From assembly GCF_022869825.1 (NCBI RefSeq), contig NZ_CP094971.1, positions 373,501-437,500 on the forward strand: DNA of 64,000 nucleotides, written 5' to 3'. The stretch's first letter is position 1. Every line of letters starts with the position of its first letter. The notes below the pieces were generated by a model, which made no database searches, was not told the origin of the DNA, and worked only from the letters and a program-made list of their open reading frames with translations. Of the stretch, positions 1-7,727 are shown one piece after another. The stretch comes from Clostridium sp. BJN0001. Lineage in GTDB: Bacteria > Bacillota > Clostridia > Clostridiales > Clostridiaceae. The translations under genes and the position numbers were made by a program.

Positions 1-1156
1 CGTATTTCTTTTTATAGAATTTTTCATATTCCGGAATGTGTCTTATGACACTTGTAGTAGCTTCTATAAGATAATAACGCAAATATCTGTTACCAGCTTT
101 GCTCATAGGTGTTTTTTCAGCTTTAAAACTACCGGATTGATTTTCCTTCCATACGATACCGGCATATTTTGCAACGGTATCATTGTTAGGAAAGTTTTTT
201 ATGCTACCTAGTTCGGCGATTATACCACTAGAGTATACAGGACCAAATCCAGGGATTGACATCAAGATTTGATATTCGTTAGCATTTAAACCCTTTACAG
301 TTTTTTCGATAGCTCTGTTAATAGTTTTTAGTTGATTTTGAAATGCCTGAATACAGTTAAAAGAACAGGCAATAGAAGTTGTAAGGGGTTCATATAAACA
401 TTTATCAAGCCGATACGAGTTTCGCGCCGCTTGCTGCAGAATTTCAACAGTAAGTTCAGGATTAGAAATTTGTTTTCGGCTTTTTTTATTTACGAAATTC
501 ACAAGCTCCTCCATGGGAGTATTTGCGATATCTTCAGTAGACAAAAATTCTGTTAATATTGATGATGCAGTTGCTCCAAATTTGTCTGAAAAAGGATGCT
601 TTTCATCATCTAATAAAGCAAATTCACTAAATTTGAGAAATACATTTGAAAGCATATAGGTTTTTTCTCTTGTTAAGGAATTTGCTATATGAAGCCTATG
701 TCTTGTAAGTCTTTGCAAAGCAAGATATTGAGAGCCATGCCATGGTTCGATATGTATTCTCCCAACCCTTGCAAAATCAGCAATTACAAATGAATCTATA
801 CCATCATTTTTATTGAGGTCATTAAATGATTTTTTGTAGTTAGCAATCTCCTTTGGATTTAAACAATAAACATATGGTTTATATGGCATTAATATTTCAC
901 TTGTTGATAAAAAATTAGCGATGTGAACTCCGTAAAACGAAGTAGATTCTAATCCAATTATTACAGATTTATAAATATTATTTTTTAATACATCAACAAG
1001 CATAGTTTCAAGCTGCTTTGCACCGGTCTGCGTATTCGCGACCGCTTTCATTTTAATTAAAAAATCTTGATTGAAATTTAAAGCAGAAACAACATTTTCT
1101 CGTGAACTTATATCAATTCCTACAAATAGCGTTGATAAGTAATTTATATTCTTCAT
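1..1156 (-). CDS. IS110-family transposase (recombinase), 3' end beyond the window
   Basis: The minus-strand reading frame starts at an ATG at 1156, behind a strong AAAGGTGGTG ribosome-binding site, and stays open for 385 codons to the left edge, so the C-terminus is missing. The N-terminal DEDD (RuvC-like) half shows GIDIS with Asp15, GLES, and NDGIDSFVIADF. The C-terminal Transposase_20 half shows the conserved PMSKAGNRYLR block with the likely catalytic Ser at about residue 352. Family knowledge: IS110 recombinases move DNA with a DEDD/Ser active site guided by an element-encoded bridge RNA. No frameshift or stop was seen in the visible part, so the gene may be intact. Confidence 0.9.
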   Translation of the reverse strand, partial: MKNINYLSTLFVGIDISSRENVVSALNFNQDFLIKMKAVANTQTGAKQLETMLVDVLKNNIYKSVIIGLESTSFYGVHIANFLSTSEILMPYKPYVYCLNPKEIANYKKSFNDLNKNDGIDSFVIADFARVGRIHIEPWHGSQYLALQRLTRHRLHIANSLTREKTYMLSNVFLKFSEFALLDDEKHPFSDKFGATASSILTEFLSTEDIANTPMEELVNFVNKKSRKQISNPELTVEILQQAARNSYRLDKCLYEPLTTSIACSFNCIQAFQNQLKTINRAIEKTVKGLNANEYQILMSIPGFGPVYSSGIIAELGSIKNFPNNDTVAKYAGIVWKENQSGSFKAEKTPMSKAGNRYLRYYLIEATTSVIRHIPEYEKFYKKKY

Positions 1157-1510
1157 AAAATCACCACCTTTCAAATATAATAAGGAAGTTAAAAAGGAAT
1201 TATCCTAATTCAGAATATTAACTGAACCCTCGCGTAATCAGCATTCATCCAAACCGAAATACCTTGCTGGCGGCTACGGTAGGAGATGCAACATTTGTGT
1301 AAGCAGAATTTGATATTCTGATTAGGCAGCAAGCTTTAAAGGCAATAACATAATGTTTTGCAGGACAAATGCGGCTGTAACCTTTGTTAATTTCCATTAC
1401 GGATATTTTAACATTAGGATAATTCTTTATAAATATTTTTTTGAAATATAGATTTAGAAAGCAGATAAGAATGAGTAACAAAATATCGGGAGAACTCCCA
1501 TAGGAAAAAA
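1157..1510 (-). ncRNA. Non-coding leader of the IS110 element, candidate bridge-RNA region
   Basis: About 350 bases lie between the transposase start and the next recognisable structure at 1538. They hold no credible gene, and the block near 1225-1385 is less AT-rich than its surroundings. In IS110-group elements the bridge RNA is encoded in the non-coding end upstream of the recombinase, on the same strand. Position and composition fit; no loops have been matched to target or donor sequence, so the exact RNA is inference. Confidence 0.35.
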
Positions 1511-1537
1511 GACACTTTCTTTATTCTATATAATAAA

Positions 1538-1578
1538 AATAGGTTTATAATAAGAAAATTTCTTATTACAAACCTATT
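1538..1578. repeat. Near-perfect 20-bp inverted repeat
   Basis: The arm AATAGGTTTATAATAAGAAA at 1538-1557 pairs with TTTCTTATTACAAACCTATT at 1559-1578, with one mismatch and a 1-base spacer. There is no T-tract, so it is not an obvious terminator. It sits between the IS110 end and repeat copy A. Confidence 0.7.
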
Positions 1579-1583
1579 ATACG

Positions 1584-1820
1584 AGGACAAAGGGGGATGT
1601 TTCTGCTCAAAATCGCAGAAACCCCAAATAAAAGGACAAAGAACAAATGACAAATGACAAATCAGGATGTTTCTGCTAGGCCGCAGAAACTAAAATATAT
1701 GAGCTTTCGCTTCAGGCGAAAGCTTTAGTTTTTTGCGAGAAACGCAAAAAACCATATAATGAAATTCCTACGGAATTTCCACCTACTTTGTCATTTGTCC
1801 TTTGAAAGTTTGTCATTTGT
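1584..1820 (+). repeat. Heptad-hairpin repeat, copy A
   Basis: The left arm holds 7-nt units (GGACAAA, GAACAAAT, ATGACAA) and an extra stem I hairpin (GTTTCTGC/GCAGAAAC, about 1598-1621). Then come stem I, stem II (AGCTTTCGC TTCAG GCGAAAGCT), stem III (TTTTTTGCG/CGCAAAAAA), stem IV (GAAATTCC TAC GGAATTTC) and CCACC. The right arm carries the same units inverted (TTTGTCA, TTTGTCC). It reads toward the four-helix-bundle gene. Confidence 0.85.
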
Positions 1821-1888
1821 ACTGTTTGTTTTTTCTAAATATGGCAATACTAATACCTAACTTTATATTATAGGAGAAAATAAATTTT

Positions 1889-2233
1889 ATGAAAGAAAAC
1901 ATTGCCGTATCGAAATCTTTTGATTTTGCTTTAAAAATCATTAAATCATCATATTATCTAAAGGAAAATGGTCATTATGTATTATCAAATCAGCTTTTAC
2001 GATCTGGTACCAGTATAGGCGCTAATATAAAAGAATCAATAAACTCAATTAGCAAAGCTGAATTTAGAAATAAACTAAGCATTGCATTAAAAGAAGCAGA
2101 TGAAACAGAATATTGGATAGAACTTATTGAATATAGCAATATATTAAGTAAAAACGAATGCGTTTTATTACTTAATGATTGTAGAGAACTTTGCAGGATA
2201 CTAAGTTCTTCATTAAAAACACTTAGTAAATGA
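1889..2233 (+). CDS. Four-helix-bundle protein (S23 IVP / Avd-like family)
   Basis: A 114-residue protein of the TIGR02436/PF05635 type. Recognisable parts are the N-terminal SKSFDFALKIIK helix, the LLRSGTSIGANIKESI signature at about residues 36-51, and KEADETEYWIELI at about 88-100. The start follows TAGGAGAAAATAAATTTT. Relatives include the protein encoded in 23S rRNA intervening sequences and the RNA-binding accessory protein Avd of diversity-generating retroelements. No reverse transcriptase or variable repeat is nearby, so a DGR role is not supported. Copy A ends 68 bp upstream, and the TGA stop lies inside the first heptad of copy B (AAATGACAAA). A second gene of this family is at 19736-20083. 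Its function is unknown; a link to the repeats is inference. Confidence 0.85.
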   Translation: MKENIAVSKSFDFALKIIKSSYYLKENGHYVLSNQLLRSGTSIGANIKESINSISKAEFRNKLSIALKEADETEYWIELIEYSNILSKNECVLLLNDCRELCRILSSSLKTLSK

Positions 2234-2619
2234 CAAAAATAAATGACCAAAATAAATGACAAAGGACAAATGACAAATGACCAAAATAAAGGACAAAGGA
2301 CAAAGGACAAATCAGGATGTTTCTGCTCAAATCGCAGAAACGTAGAACTTAAACCAAATGACAAAGCACAAATGACAAATGACAAAGATGGAAGTTTCTG
2401 CTCAAATCGCAGAAACATAGAATTTATTTAGCTTTCGCTTCAGGCGAAAGCTTTAGTTTTTTGCGAGAAACGCAAAAAACCATACAATGAAATTCCAACG
2501 GAATTTCCACCTAATTTGTCATTTGTCCTTTGAAAGTTTGTCCTTTGGTACTGGTTTCCACCTAATTTGTCATTTGTCCTTTGAAAGTTTGTCATTTGTA
2601 CTGTCATTTGTCATTTGTA
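2231..2619 (+). repeat. Heptad-hairpin repeat, copy B (extended)
   Basis: This is the longest copy. The left arm is a long heptad run with two stem I hairpins (about 2319-2341 and 2392-2415). Stems II, III and IV follow (stem IV loop AAC). The right arm is duplicated: CCACCTAATTTGTCATTTGT appears twice, at about 2506 and 2550. The final TTGTCA is the apparent -35 box of the symporter gene. Confidence 0.87.
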
Positions 2620-2635
2620 TTCAGTATGGTATAAT
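2608..2635 (+). promoter_or_regulatory. Candidate sigma-A promoter of the symporter gene; -35 within the repeat
   Basis: TTGTCA at 2608-2613 (5/6 to consensus) is the last heptad of copy B. A 16-bp spacer leads to TATAAT at 2630-2635, 41 bp before the start codon. The same arrangement occurs ahead of the HipA-like gene. Confidence 0.6.
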
Positions 2636-2676
2636 TAAAAAGATTGTTAATTTAAAATAAGGAGTGTAAATAAAAA

Positions 2677-4164
2677 ATGGATGAAAGGATAATAATAGCA
2701 ACGACCTTTGCATTGTATCTTGTTATGATGCTTTGGATAGGGCTACATTTTTATAAGAAAACGGAAAATATATCTGATTATACACTTGGAGGAAGAAAGC
2801 TTGGATTTTTAGGAAGTTCTATAAGTGCACAGGCATCAGATATGAGTGGATGGCTATTACTTGGACTTCCTGGAGCAGCGTTTGTATCAGGTCTTTCTGG
2901 CTCTGTGTGGATAGCAATAGGACTTGCTTTAGGAACGTATTTTAATTGGAAAATTTTAGCTAAGAAGTTTAGAATATATACTCAAAAGTATTCAGATTCA
3001 ATAACAGTTCCATCATACCTTGAAAACAGATTTGATGATAAAAAAGGAATATTAAAATTAATTTCTTCATTCTTTATTATTCTATTTTTTGTACCATATA
3101 CAGCATCAGGATTTGTATCAGGAGGAAAATTATTTACAACAATATTTGGAACTCCATATATACTTTCAGTAGTAATATGTGCAGTAGTTGTTGTTAGTTA
3201 TACATTTTTAGGTGGATTTATGGCAGTATGCTATACAGATATTGTTCAAGGAAGTTTAATGTTTTTTACTCTTCTTATAATACCTATTATAGTAGTATTT
3301 AAGTGTGGAGGGATACAAAATGTTGTATCAGCTATTGATCCTGCACTTTTAGATCCGTTAAATCTTAAAATATTATGTGCAGATGGTTCAGGGAGCATTG
3401 CAGTTGCAGCTATAAGCATAATTTCATCACTTGCATGGGGACTAGGATACTTTGGACAGCCTCATATAATAACAAAATTTATGGCAATAGAGAACCCTGA
3501 AGAGATAAAGATATCAAGAAGAATAGCAGCAGTATGGGTTATTATTACACTTGCTGCATCTACAGCAATAGGACTTGTTGGACATTATTATTTCCCAAAT
3601 CTTAATGGTGCAGATTCAGAAACAATATTCATACTTCTTGTACATAAATGTGTTCCAATACTTTTAACAGGAGTTCTTTTATCAGCAATACTTGCAGCAA
3701 TAATGAGTACAGCAGATTCACAGCTTCTTATAATATCATCTACAGTATCGGAAGATTTATATAGATCGCTAATAAAGAAAGATGCTTCAGATAAACAGCT
3801 TGTAAAATTAAGCCGTATAACAATTTTAGTGGTTGCATTAGTTGCATTTAGTATTTCACTTAATCCTGATAGTTCTGTTCTTAAACTTGTATCATACGCA
3901 TGGGCAGGTTTTGGATGTGCATTTGGACCAGTTATTCTTTTATCATTATTTTGGGAAAAGATGACACGTGAAGGTGCAATTGCAGGTATGGTTGCAGGAG
4001 GAATGATTTCGGCTCTATGGCCTATAATAAAAAATTATTCATCACTTCCTATATTTAAACTTTATGAAATAGTGCCTGGATTTTTTGGAGCATTAATAGT
4101 TGTATATGTTGTAAGCAAAATGACATACCAAATGACAAATGACAAAGGACAAATGACAAATTAG
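2677..4164 (+). CDS. putP: Sodium:solute (proline-type) symporter
   Basis: A 495-residue integral membrane protein of the SSS family with about 13 hydrophobic segments. It has the family pattern YTLGGRKLGFLGSSISAQAS near residues 36-55 followed by DMSGWLLLGLPGA, as in PutP Na+/proline transporters; another amino acid substrate cannot be excluded. The start follows AAGGAGTGTAAATAAAAA. Normal family length is reached before the last 14 residues (MTYQMTNDKGQMTN), which are encoded by the heptads of repeat copy C. The original stop has apparently been replaced by repeat sequence. The promoter appears to use a -35 box from copy B. Confidence 0.88.
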   Translation: MDERIIIATTFALYLVMMLWIGLHFYKKTENISDYTLGGRKLGFLGSSISAQASDMSGWLLLGLPGAAFVSGLSGSVWIAIGLALGTYFNWKILAKKFRIYTQKYSDSITVPSYLENRFDDKKGILKLISSFFIILFFVPYTASGFVSGGKLFTTIFGTPYILSVVICAVVVVSYTFLGGFMAVCYTDIVQGSLMFFTLLIIPIIVVFKCGGIQNVVSAIDPALLDPLNLKILCADGSGSIAVAAISIISSLAWGLGYFGQPHIITKFMAIENPEEIKISRRIAAVWVIITLAASTAIGLVGHYYFPNLNGADSETIFILLVHKCVPILLTGVLLSAILAAIMSTADSQLLIISSTVSEDLYRSLIKKDASDKQLVKLSRITILVVALVAFSISLNPDSSVLKLVSYAWAGFGCAFGPVILLSLFWEKMTREGAIAGMVAGGMISALWPIIKNYSSLPIFKLYEIVPGFFGALIVVYVVSKMTYQMTNDKGQMTN

Positions 4165-4453
4165 GATGTTTCTGCTCAAAATCGCAGAAACCTCAAATAA
4201 ATGACAGAGAACAAATGAAAAATGACATACTAAATGACAAATGACAAAGGACAAAGGACAAATGTGGATGTTTCTGCGTAGGCGCAGAAACTAAAATATA
4301 TGAGCTTTCGCTTCAGGCGAAAGCTTTTATATTTTGAGAGAATCTCAAAATACATAAAATGAAATTCCCACGGAATTTCCACCTCATTTGTCATTTGTCC
4401 TTTGAAAGTTTGTCATTTGTACTGTCCTTTGTCATTTAACAATTTGTCATTTT
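4120..4453 (+). repeat. Heptad-hairpin repeat, copy C
   Basis: It begins inside the 3' end of the symporter gene. It has two heptad runs and two stem I hairpins (about 4168-4191 and 4269-4290), stem II, a compensated stem III (TATTTTGAG AGAAT CTCAAAATA instead of GCG/CGC arms), stem IV with loop CAC, CCACC, and an inverted heptad arm ending at TTTGTCATTT. Confidence 0.87.
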
Positions 4454-4471
4454 ATATAAGTAGGCTATAAT
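4444..4471 (+). promoter_or_regulatory. Candidate promoter of the HipA-like gene; -35 within the repeat
   Basis: TTGTCA at 4444-4449 is the terminal inverted heptad of copy C. A 16-bp spacer leads to TATAAT at 4466-4471. The design is the same as at 2608-2635. Confidence 0.6.
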
Positions 4472-4530
4472 TAAAATAGGAATATTTAATTTTAAAAAAA
4501 GGTATTTTATATGAAAGAAAAGGTGATATT

Positions 4531-5679
4531 ATGCAAGTTTATCAGTTAATGAACAAAGATACTTTAGTTTTAGAGTTTATAAAAGCAGATACATTAGAAG
4601 GACAATTTAAAGTAGTTAGTGAAAATACAAAGGCAAATTCACCATATCTTTTAAGAAATAATACTGGTGAGCTTGATACGTGGATTAATAATAGAGCAAT
4701 ACCAACAAATAGAGAACATATTGAAAAAGTTCTTTTAAGCCTTAATTTAGACAGCAGGGAAAGATTTAATTTATTAATTGTAAATCATGCTGCAAGTTTG
4801 AATGATACTTATTGGATAAAAGAAAAAAATGAACTTAATATTTATGGCGAAAAATTAGAGTGGAAAGATGTGAGCCTATATAGAGGTTTTAAAGAACAGT
4901 TGGGACTTATATCATTTTTTGGAAATACATCATCATTAGGAGGAAAAATTAAAACACCAGAGTTAACAACACAGGGAATGCTTAGAAAAGCATGGAGAAT
5001 GGTAGGCACAGATATGTATTTATATAAAGCTAATACTTATGGATATGCTAATGCTGGTAATGAAATGTATTCAGAAATTGTTGCATGGCAGATAGCAGAT
5101 ATTTTAAACTTACCATATGTAAAATATGAGATTGAAAAATGGAATGATGTAGATTGTGTAAGAAGTAAACTTTTCACAAGTGAAGAAACAGGATACCTTA
5201 CTATGACAGAATACCTAAGCAAACAGCTAGGAAGTAGAAAAAAATGGAGATATGGTGATGTATGTAGTGTACTACCTCAAAATTTCATAGAGGAGCTTAA
5301 TGATATTATGGTATTTGATTTCATTATTGAGAACAAAGATAGGCATTTTAGTAATTTTGGATTTTTAATTGATAATGATAAAGGAAAATTAAAAAGCCTT
5401 GCTCCAATTTTTGATAATGGATATTCTCTTCTAAATTTTGAACTGGAGCAGGATTTGATTAATTACGATTATAATAAAAGCATGATTGGTACATTTGATA
5501 TTGAAAATAAAATTCAAGCTAAAGAAATAATTAAGAAGAACCCACAAAAATATAAGAAATGGGCTAATATCTTAGCCAATAATATTAATAAAATTGATTT
5601 TTATGAAGTTTTGAAGTATAGAGCAGATGCGATGAAAAAACTTATTTTAAGTAGATGCAGAATGATACAGGAATTTTAA
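4531..5679 (+). CDS. HipA-like Ser/Thr kinase domain protein
   Basis: A 382-residue protein, started by an ATG after AAAGGTGATATT. The C-terminal half has HipA kinase landmarks: the catalytic loop NKDRHFSNFGF (about residues 269-279) and the metal-binding FDNGYSLL (about 297-304). VGTDMYLYKAN near 159-169 is likely the nucleotide-binding segment. HipA kinases are toxins that phosphorylate translation factors, but this gene has no HipB-type repressor beside it. It is monocistronic, bounded by repeat copies C and D. It may be a stand-alone kinase rather than a toxin-antitoxin partner; the substrate is unknown. Confidence 0.75.
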   Translation: MQVYQLMNKDTLVLEFIKADTLEGQFKVVSENTKANSPYLLRNNTGELDTWINNRAIPTNREHIEKVLLSLNLDSRERFNLLIVNHAASLNDTYWIKEKNELNIYGEKLEWKDVSLYRGFKEQLGLISFFGNTSSLGGKIKTPELTTQGMLRKAWRMVGTDMYLYKANTYGYANAGNEMYSEIVAWQIADILNLPYVKYEIEKWNDVDCVRSKLFTSEETGYLTMTEYLSKQLGSRKKWRYGDVCSVLPQNFIEELNDIMVFDFIIENKDRHFSNFGFLIDNDKGKLKSLAPIFDNGYSLLNFELEQDLINYDYNKSMIGTFDIENKIQAKEIIKKNPQKYKKWANILANNINKIDFYEVLKYRADAMKKLILSRCRMIQEF

Positions 5680-5681
5680 AA

Positions 5682-5828
5682 AATGATATACTAAATGACA
5701 AATGACAAATCAGGATGTTTCTGCTAGACCGCAGAAACTAAAATATATAAGCTTTCGCTTCATGCGAAAGCTTTAGTATTTTGCGCTAAAACGCAAAATA
5801 CCATAAAATGAAATTCCGTAGGAATTTC
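5682..5828 (+). repeat. Heptad-hairpin repeat, copy D, left part
   Basis: A short heptad run, stem I (loop TAGACC), stem II (loop TTCAT), stem III (GTATTTTGCG CTAAAA CGCAAAATAC) and stem IV (loop GTA), ending in GGAATTTC. Here it is interrupted by an IS4-family element; the rest of the copy resumes at 7455. Confidence 0.85.
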
Positions 5829-5871
5829 TCAATGTCATTAAGTTAAGAAAAAAGTATATAAATTAACATTA

Positions 5872-5906
5872 AAACGAGATATTTATTATAATATCCCGTT
5901 TTTTTT
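5872..5906 (+). terminator. Rho-independent terminator at the left end of the IS
   Basis: AACGAGATATT and AATATCCCGTT form a stem followed by eight T. It would stop external transcripts from reading into the transposase gene. Confidence 0.6.
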
Positions 5907-5946
5907 ACAAAAACTATTGACAAAGTAATAGAAAAATGCGGCGCAG

Positions 5947-5974
5947 CCCCTTAAATACCAGTATTTTTAAGGGG
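5947..5974 (+). promoter_or_regulatory. Hairpin covering the transposase ribosome-binding site
   Basis: CCCCTTAAATAC at 5947-5958 can pair with GTATTTTTAAGGGG at 5961-5974. The right arm contains most of the AAGGGGG Shine-Dalgarno site. A TTGACA box lies at 5917-5922. Such hairpins are known in IS elements to block translation from read-through transcripts; the role here is inferred from position. Confidence 0.55.
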
Positions 5975-5983
5975 GAATATAAA

Positions 5984-7297
5984 ATGAACAATTTTTCTAA
6001 TAAAATGAAATCAGAATTGCTTTCGACAATAAAACAAATGGAGGAAAACAAAAAGTGTTTTGTAAAAAATTCATCAAAAGATTTTATCCGTAATCGAAAA
6101 TTAAGTTTTTTTAATGTTTTAAAATTATTACTTTGCCTTGAGGGAAAAAATTCATTCATAACTATGGCTGAATATTTTAATTATAGTGAAAAAATGCCTT
6201 CGCAATCGGCTTTAATTCAACAAAGGAAGAAGTTAAATGAAATAGCAATGCCCTATTTATTTCATAAATTCACTTCATCTTATAATGCTTTAAAAAATAT
6301 AAAAGGCTATAGATTGCTTGCCGTTGATGGAAGCAAACTAAACATACACCACAATCCTAACGATAAAGATACTCATGTAAAAACAGTCCCTGGATATAAA
6401 GGGCATAATAAGTTACACATTAATTGTATGTATGATTTATGTAATAAAATTTTTGTGGATACTTGTATTCAAGCGGTAAGAAAATGTAATGAATCTCGGG
6501 CATTAATAGATATGGTCAAGAGATTTGACAGCAATGAAAAAGCAATTATAATTGCCGACCGTGGATACGAATCTTATAACGTATTTGCAAATATTCAGGA
6601 GAAGGGTTTTAAATATTTAATTAGAGTAAAAGACATAACTAGTACTGGCATTAGCAGTACATTTAAATTCCCAGAAGCAGATGAATTTGATGCAACAAAA
6701 AGAGTAAACATAACAAAAAGAATGGGTAGAATTCCATTAGATAAGCGACATGAATATAAAAAGCTATGTAAAGTAAATCCCTTTGATTTCATCAAAGAAG
6801 GATCGTATGAAACCTACTCAATGGATATACGCTTTGTTAGATTTAAAATTTCAGATAGTAGTTACGAGACAATTGTAACTAATTTAGATGAAAGAGAGTT
6901 TGACTCAACAGAAATAAAAGAATTATACCAATTAAGATGGAAAATAGAAAATTCATTTAGAGAGTTAAAGTACTTGACCGGTCTTAACTCTCTAAACTCA
7001 AAAAAAGTGGAGCTCATAACCCAAGAAATCTATGCAAAACTCACGATGTATAACTTTTATTCAATTATCTCTACTAATGTTAAAATAAAAGATAAAAATA
7101 GAAAATATTCATATACAATCAATTTTTCAAAAGCAATAACTGTCTGTAAGAAATTTTTTAAATGTCCTGCTAATGAGAGACCACCTAACGTTGAAATACT
7201 AATCCAACGTTATATTTCACCCGTTAGGAATGGCAGAAAATATCCTCGTAATATAACTACTAAATCCTGGGTGAATTTTATGTATAGAATATCATAA
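5984..7297 (+). CDS. IS4-family transposase
   Basis: About 437 residues from the ATG at 5984, which follows AAGGGGGAATATAAA; the frame is open upstream to 5936, but that start has no ribosome-binding site. DDE catalytic residues are seen in AVDGSK, IIADRGYES and the Y-2-R-3-E-6-K motif YQLRWKIENSFRELK. The frame is intact, so the element could be active. It is related to the transposase at 36617-37885, sharing an NRKLSF segment and the YREK block. Confidence 0.92.
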   Translation: MNNFSNKMKSELLSTIKQMEENKKCFVKNSSKDFIRNRKLSFFNVLKLLLCLEGKNSFITMAEYFNYSEKMPSQSALIQQRKKLNEIAMPYLFHKFTSSYNALKNIKGYRLLAVDGSKLNIHHNPNDKDTHVKTVPGYKGHNKLHINCMYDLCNKIFVDTCIQAVRKCNESRALIDMVKRFDSNEKAIIIADRGYESYNVFANIQEKGFKYLIRVKDITSTGISSTFKFPEADEFDATKRVNITKRMGRIPLDKRHEYKKLCKVNPFDFIKEGSYETYSMDIRFVRFKISDSSYETIVTNLDEREFDSTEIKELYQLRWKIENSFRELKYLTGLNSLNSKKVELITQEIYAKLTMYNFYSIISTNVKIKDKNRKYSYTINFSKAITVCKKFFKCPANERPPNVEILIQRYISPVRNGRKYPRNITTKSWVNFMYRIS

Positions 7298-7323
7298 AAT
7301 ATATCAAAAGTAAATTTTTTTTT

Positions 7324-7347
7324 GACGGCAATAATTCCGTCTTTTTT
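7324..7347 (+). terminator. Terminator of the IS4-family transposase
   Basis: GACGG at 7324-7328 and CCGTC at 7337-7341 form a short stem followed by six T, 27 bp after the transposase stop. Confidence 0.55.
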
Positions 7348-7454
7348 GCGTGCAGAAAAATAAGACTAGCACAATCAAAAATAGCATTAAAAATCATAAA
7401 ATATAATTTTCAATGCTATTTTTATTTATGAGAATACTAACTTAATGACATTGA

Positions 7455-7577
7455 GGAATTTCTACCTCATTTGTCATTTGTCCTTTGAAAGTTTGTCATT
7501 TGAAAGGATTTCCACCACATTTGTCAATTGTCCTTTAACAATTTGTCCTTTGTACTGTCCTTTAACAATTTGTCCAT
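7455..7577 (+). repeat. Heptad-hairpin repeat, copy D, right part
   Basis: It starts with the duplicated GGAATTTC and continues with TACC and an inverted heptad arm (TTTGTCATTTGTC, TTTGTCAATTG, TTTGTCCTTTG). The second half, after a GGATTTCCACC at about 7505, is an extra arm like that in copy B. Confidence 0.85.
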
Positions 7578-7580
7578 TGA

Positions 7581-7613
7581 AAAAAAGCCCGCGCACAAAG
7601 CGCAGGCTTTTTT
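7581..7613 (+). terminator. Strong rho-independent terminator
   Basis: AAAAAAGCC-C-GCGC pairs with GCGC-A-GGCTTTTTT across an ACAAA loop. It could act in both directions. It lies at the right edge of repeat copy D. Confidence 0.75.
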
Positions 7614-7727
7614 GGGTCAGAAATTGAAAATTGAAAATATAAAAGCAACAATAAAACTTTTATAAGTTATTTTATGTGTAGAGAGTTCTTGGAAAATTCA
7701 AAAATATACATTCAACTTTCAATCTAT

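Larger units (their letters stand above)
1..1530 (-). mobile_element. IS110-type insertion sequence, partial (distal end outside window)
   Basis: The element consists of the recombinase gene and its non-coding upstream end. IS110 elements lack long terminal inverted repeats and usually make no target duplication, so the right boundary (about 1490-1530) is only estimated. It stops just before a 20-bp palindrome at 1538-1578 and the first copy of the heptad repeat family, which suggests it may target structured intergenic repeats. Confidence 0.6.
5829..7454 (+). mobile_element. IS4-family insertion sequence, 1626 bp, complete
   Basis: Terminal inverted repeats TCAATGTCATTAAGTTAAG (left) and, read inward, TCAATGTCATTAAGTTAG (right). 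It is flanked by an 8-bp direct duplication GGAATTTC at 5821-5828 and 7455-7462. The target is the 3' arm of stem IV of repeat copy D, so the insertion is younger than the repeat. One transposase gene with the IS4 YREK signature is inside. Confidence 0.92.

Noticed and set aside
1889..2233. Diversity-generating retroelement, because of the Avd-like protein
   Set aside because: No reverse transcriptase and no template/variable repeat pair in the window.
2231..2330. Possible CRISPR array
   Set aside because: Units are 7 nt with no unique spacers of 30-40 bp and no cas genes.
2243..2431. 62-codon ORF with MTNDKGQ-type repeats
   Set aside because: Entirely encoded by heptads and hairpins of copy B. 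The frame is open only because of the 7-nt periodicity; no ribosome-binding site.
4531..5679. HipBA toxin-antitoxin module
   Set aside because: No HipB-like repressor gene adjacent; both sides are repeat copies.
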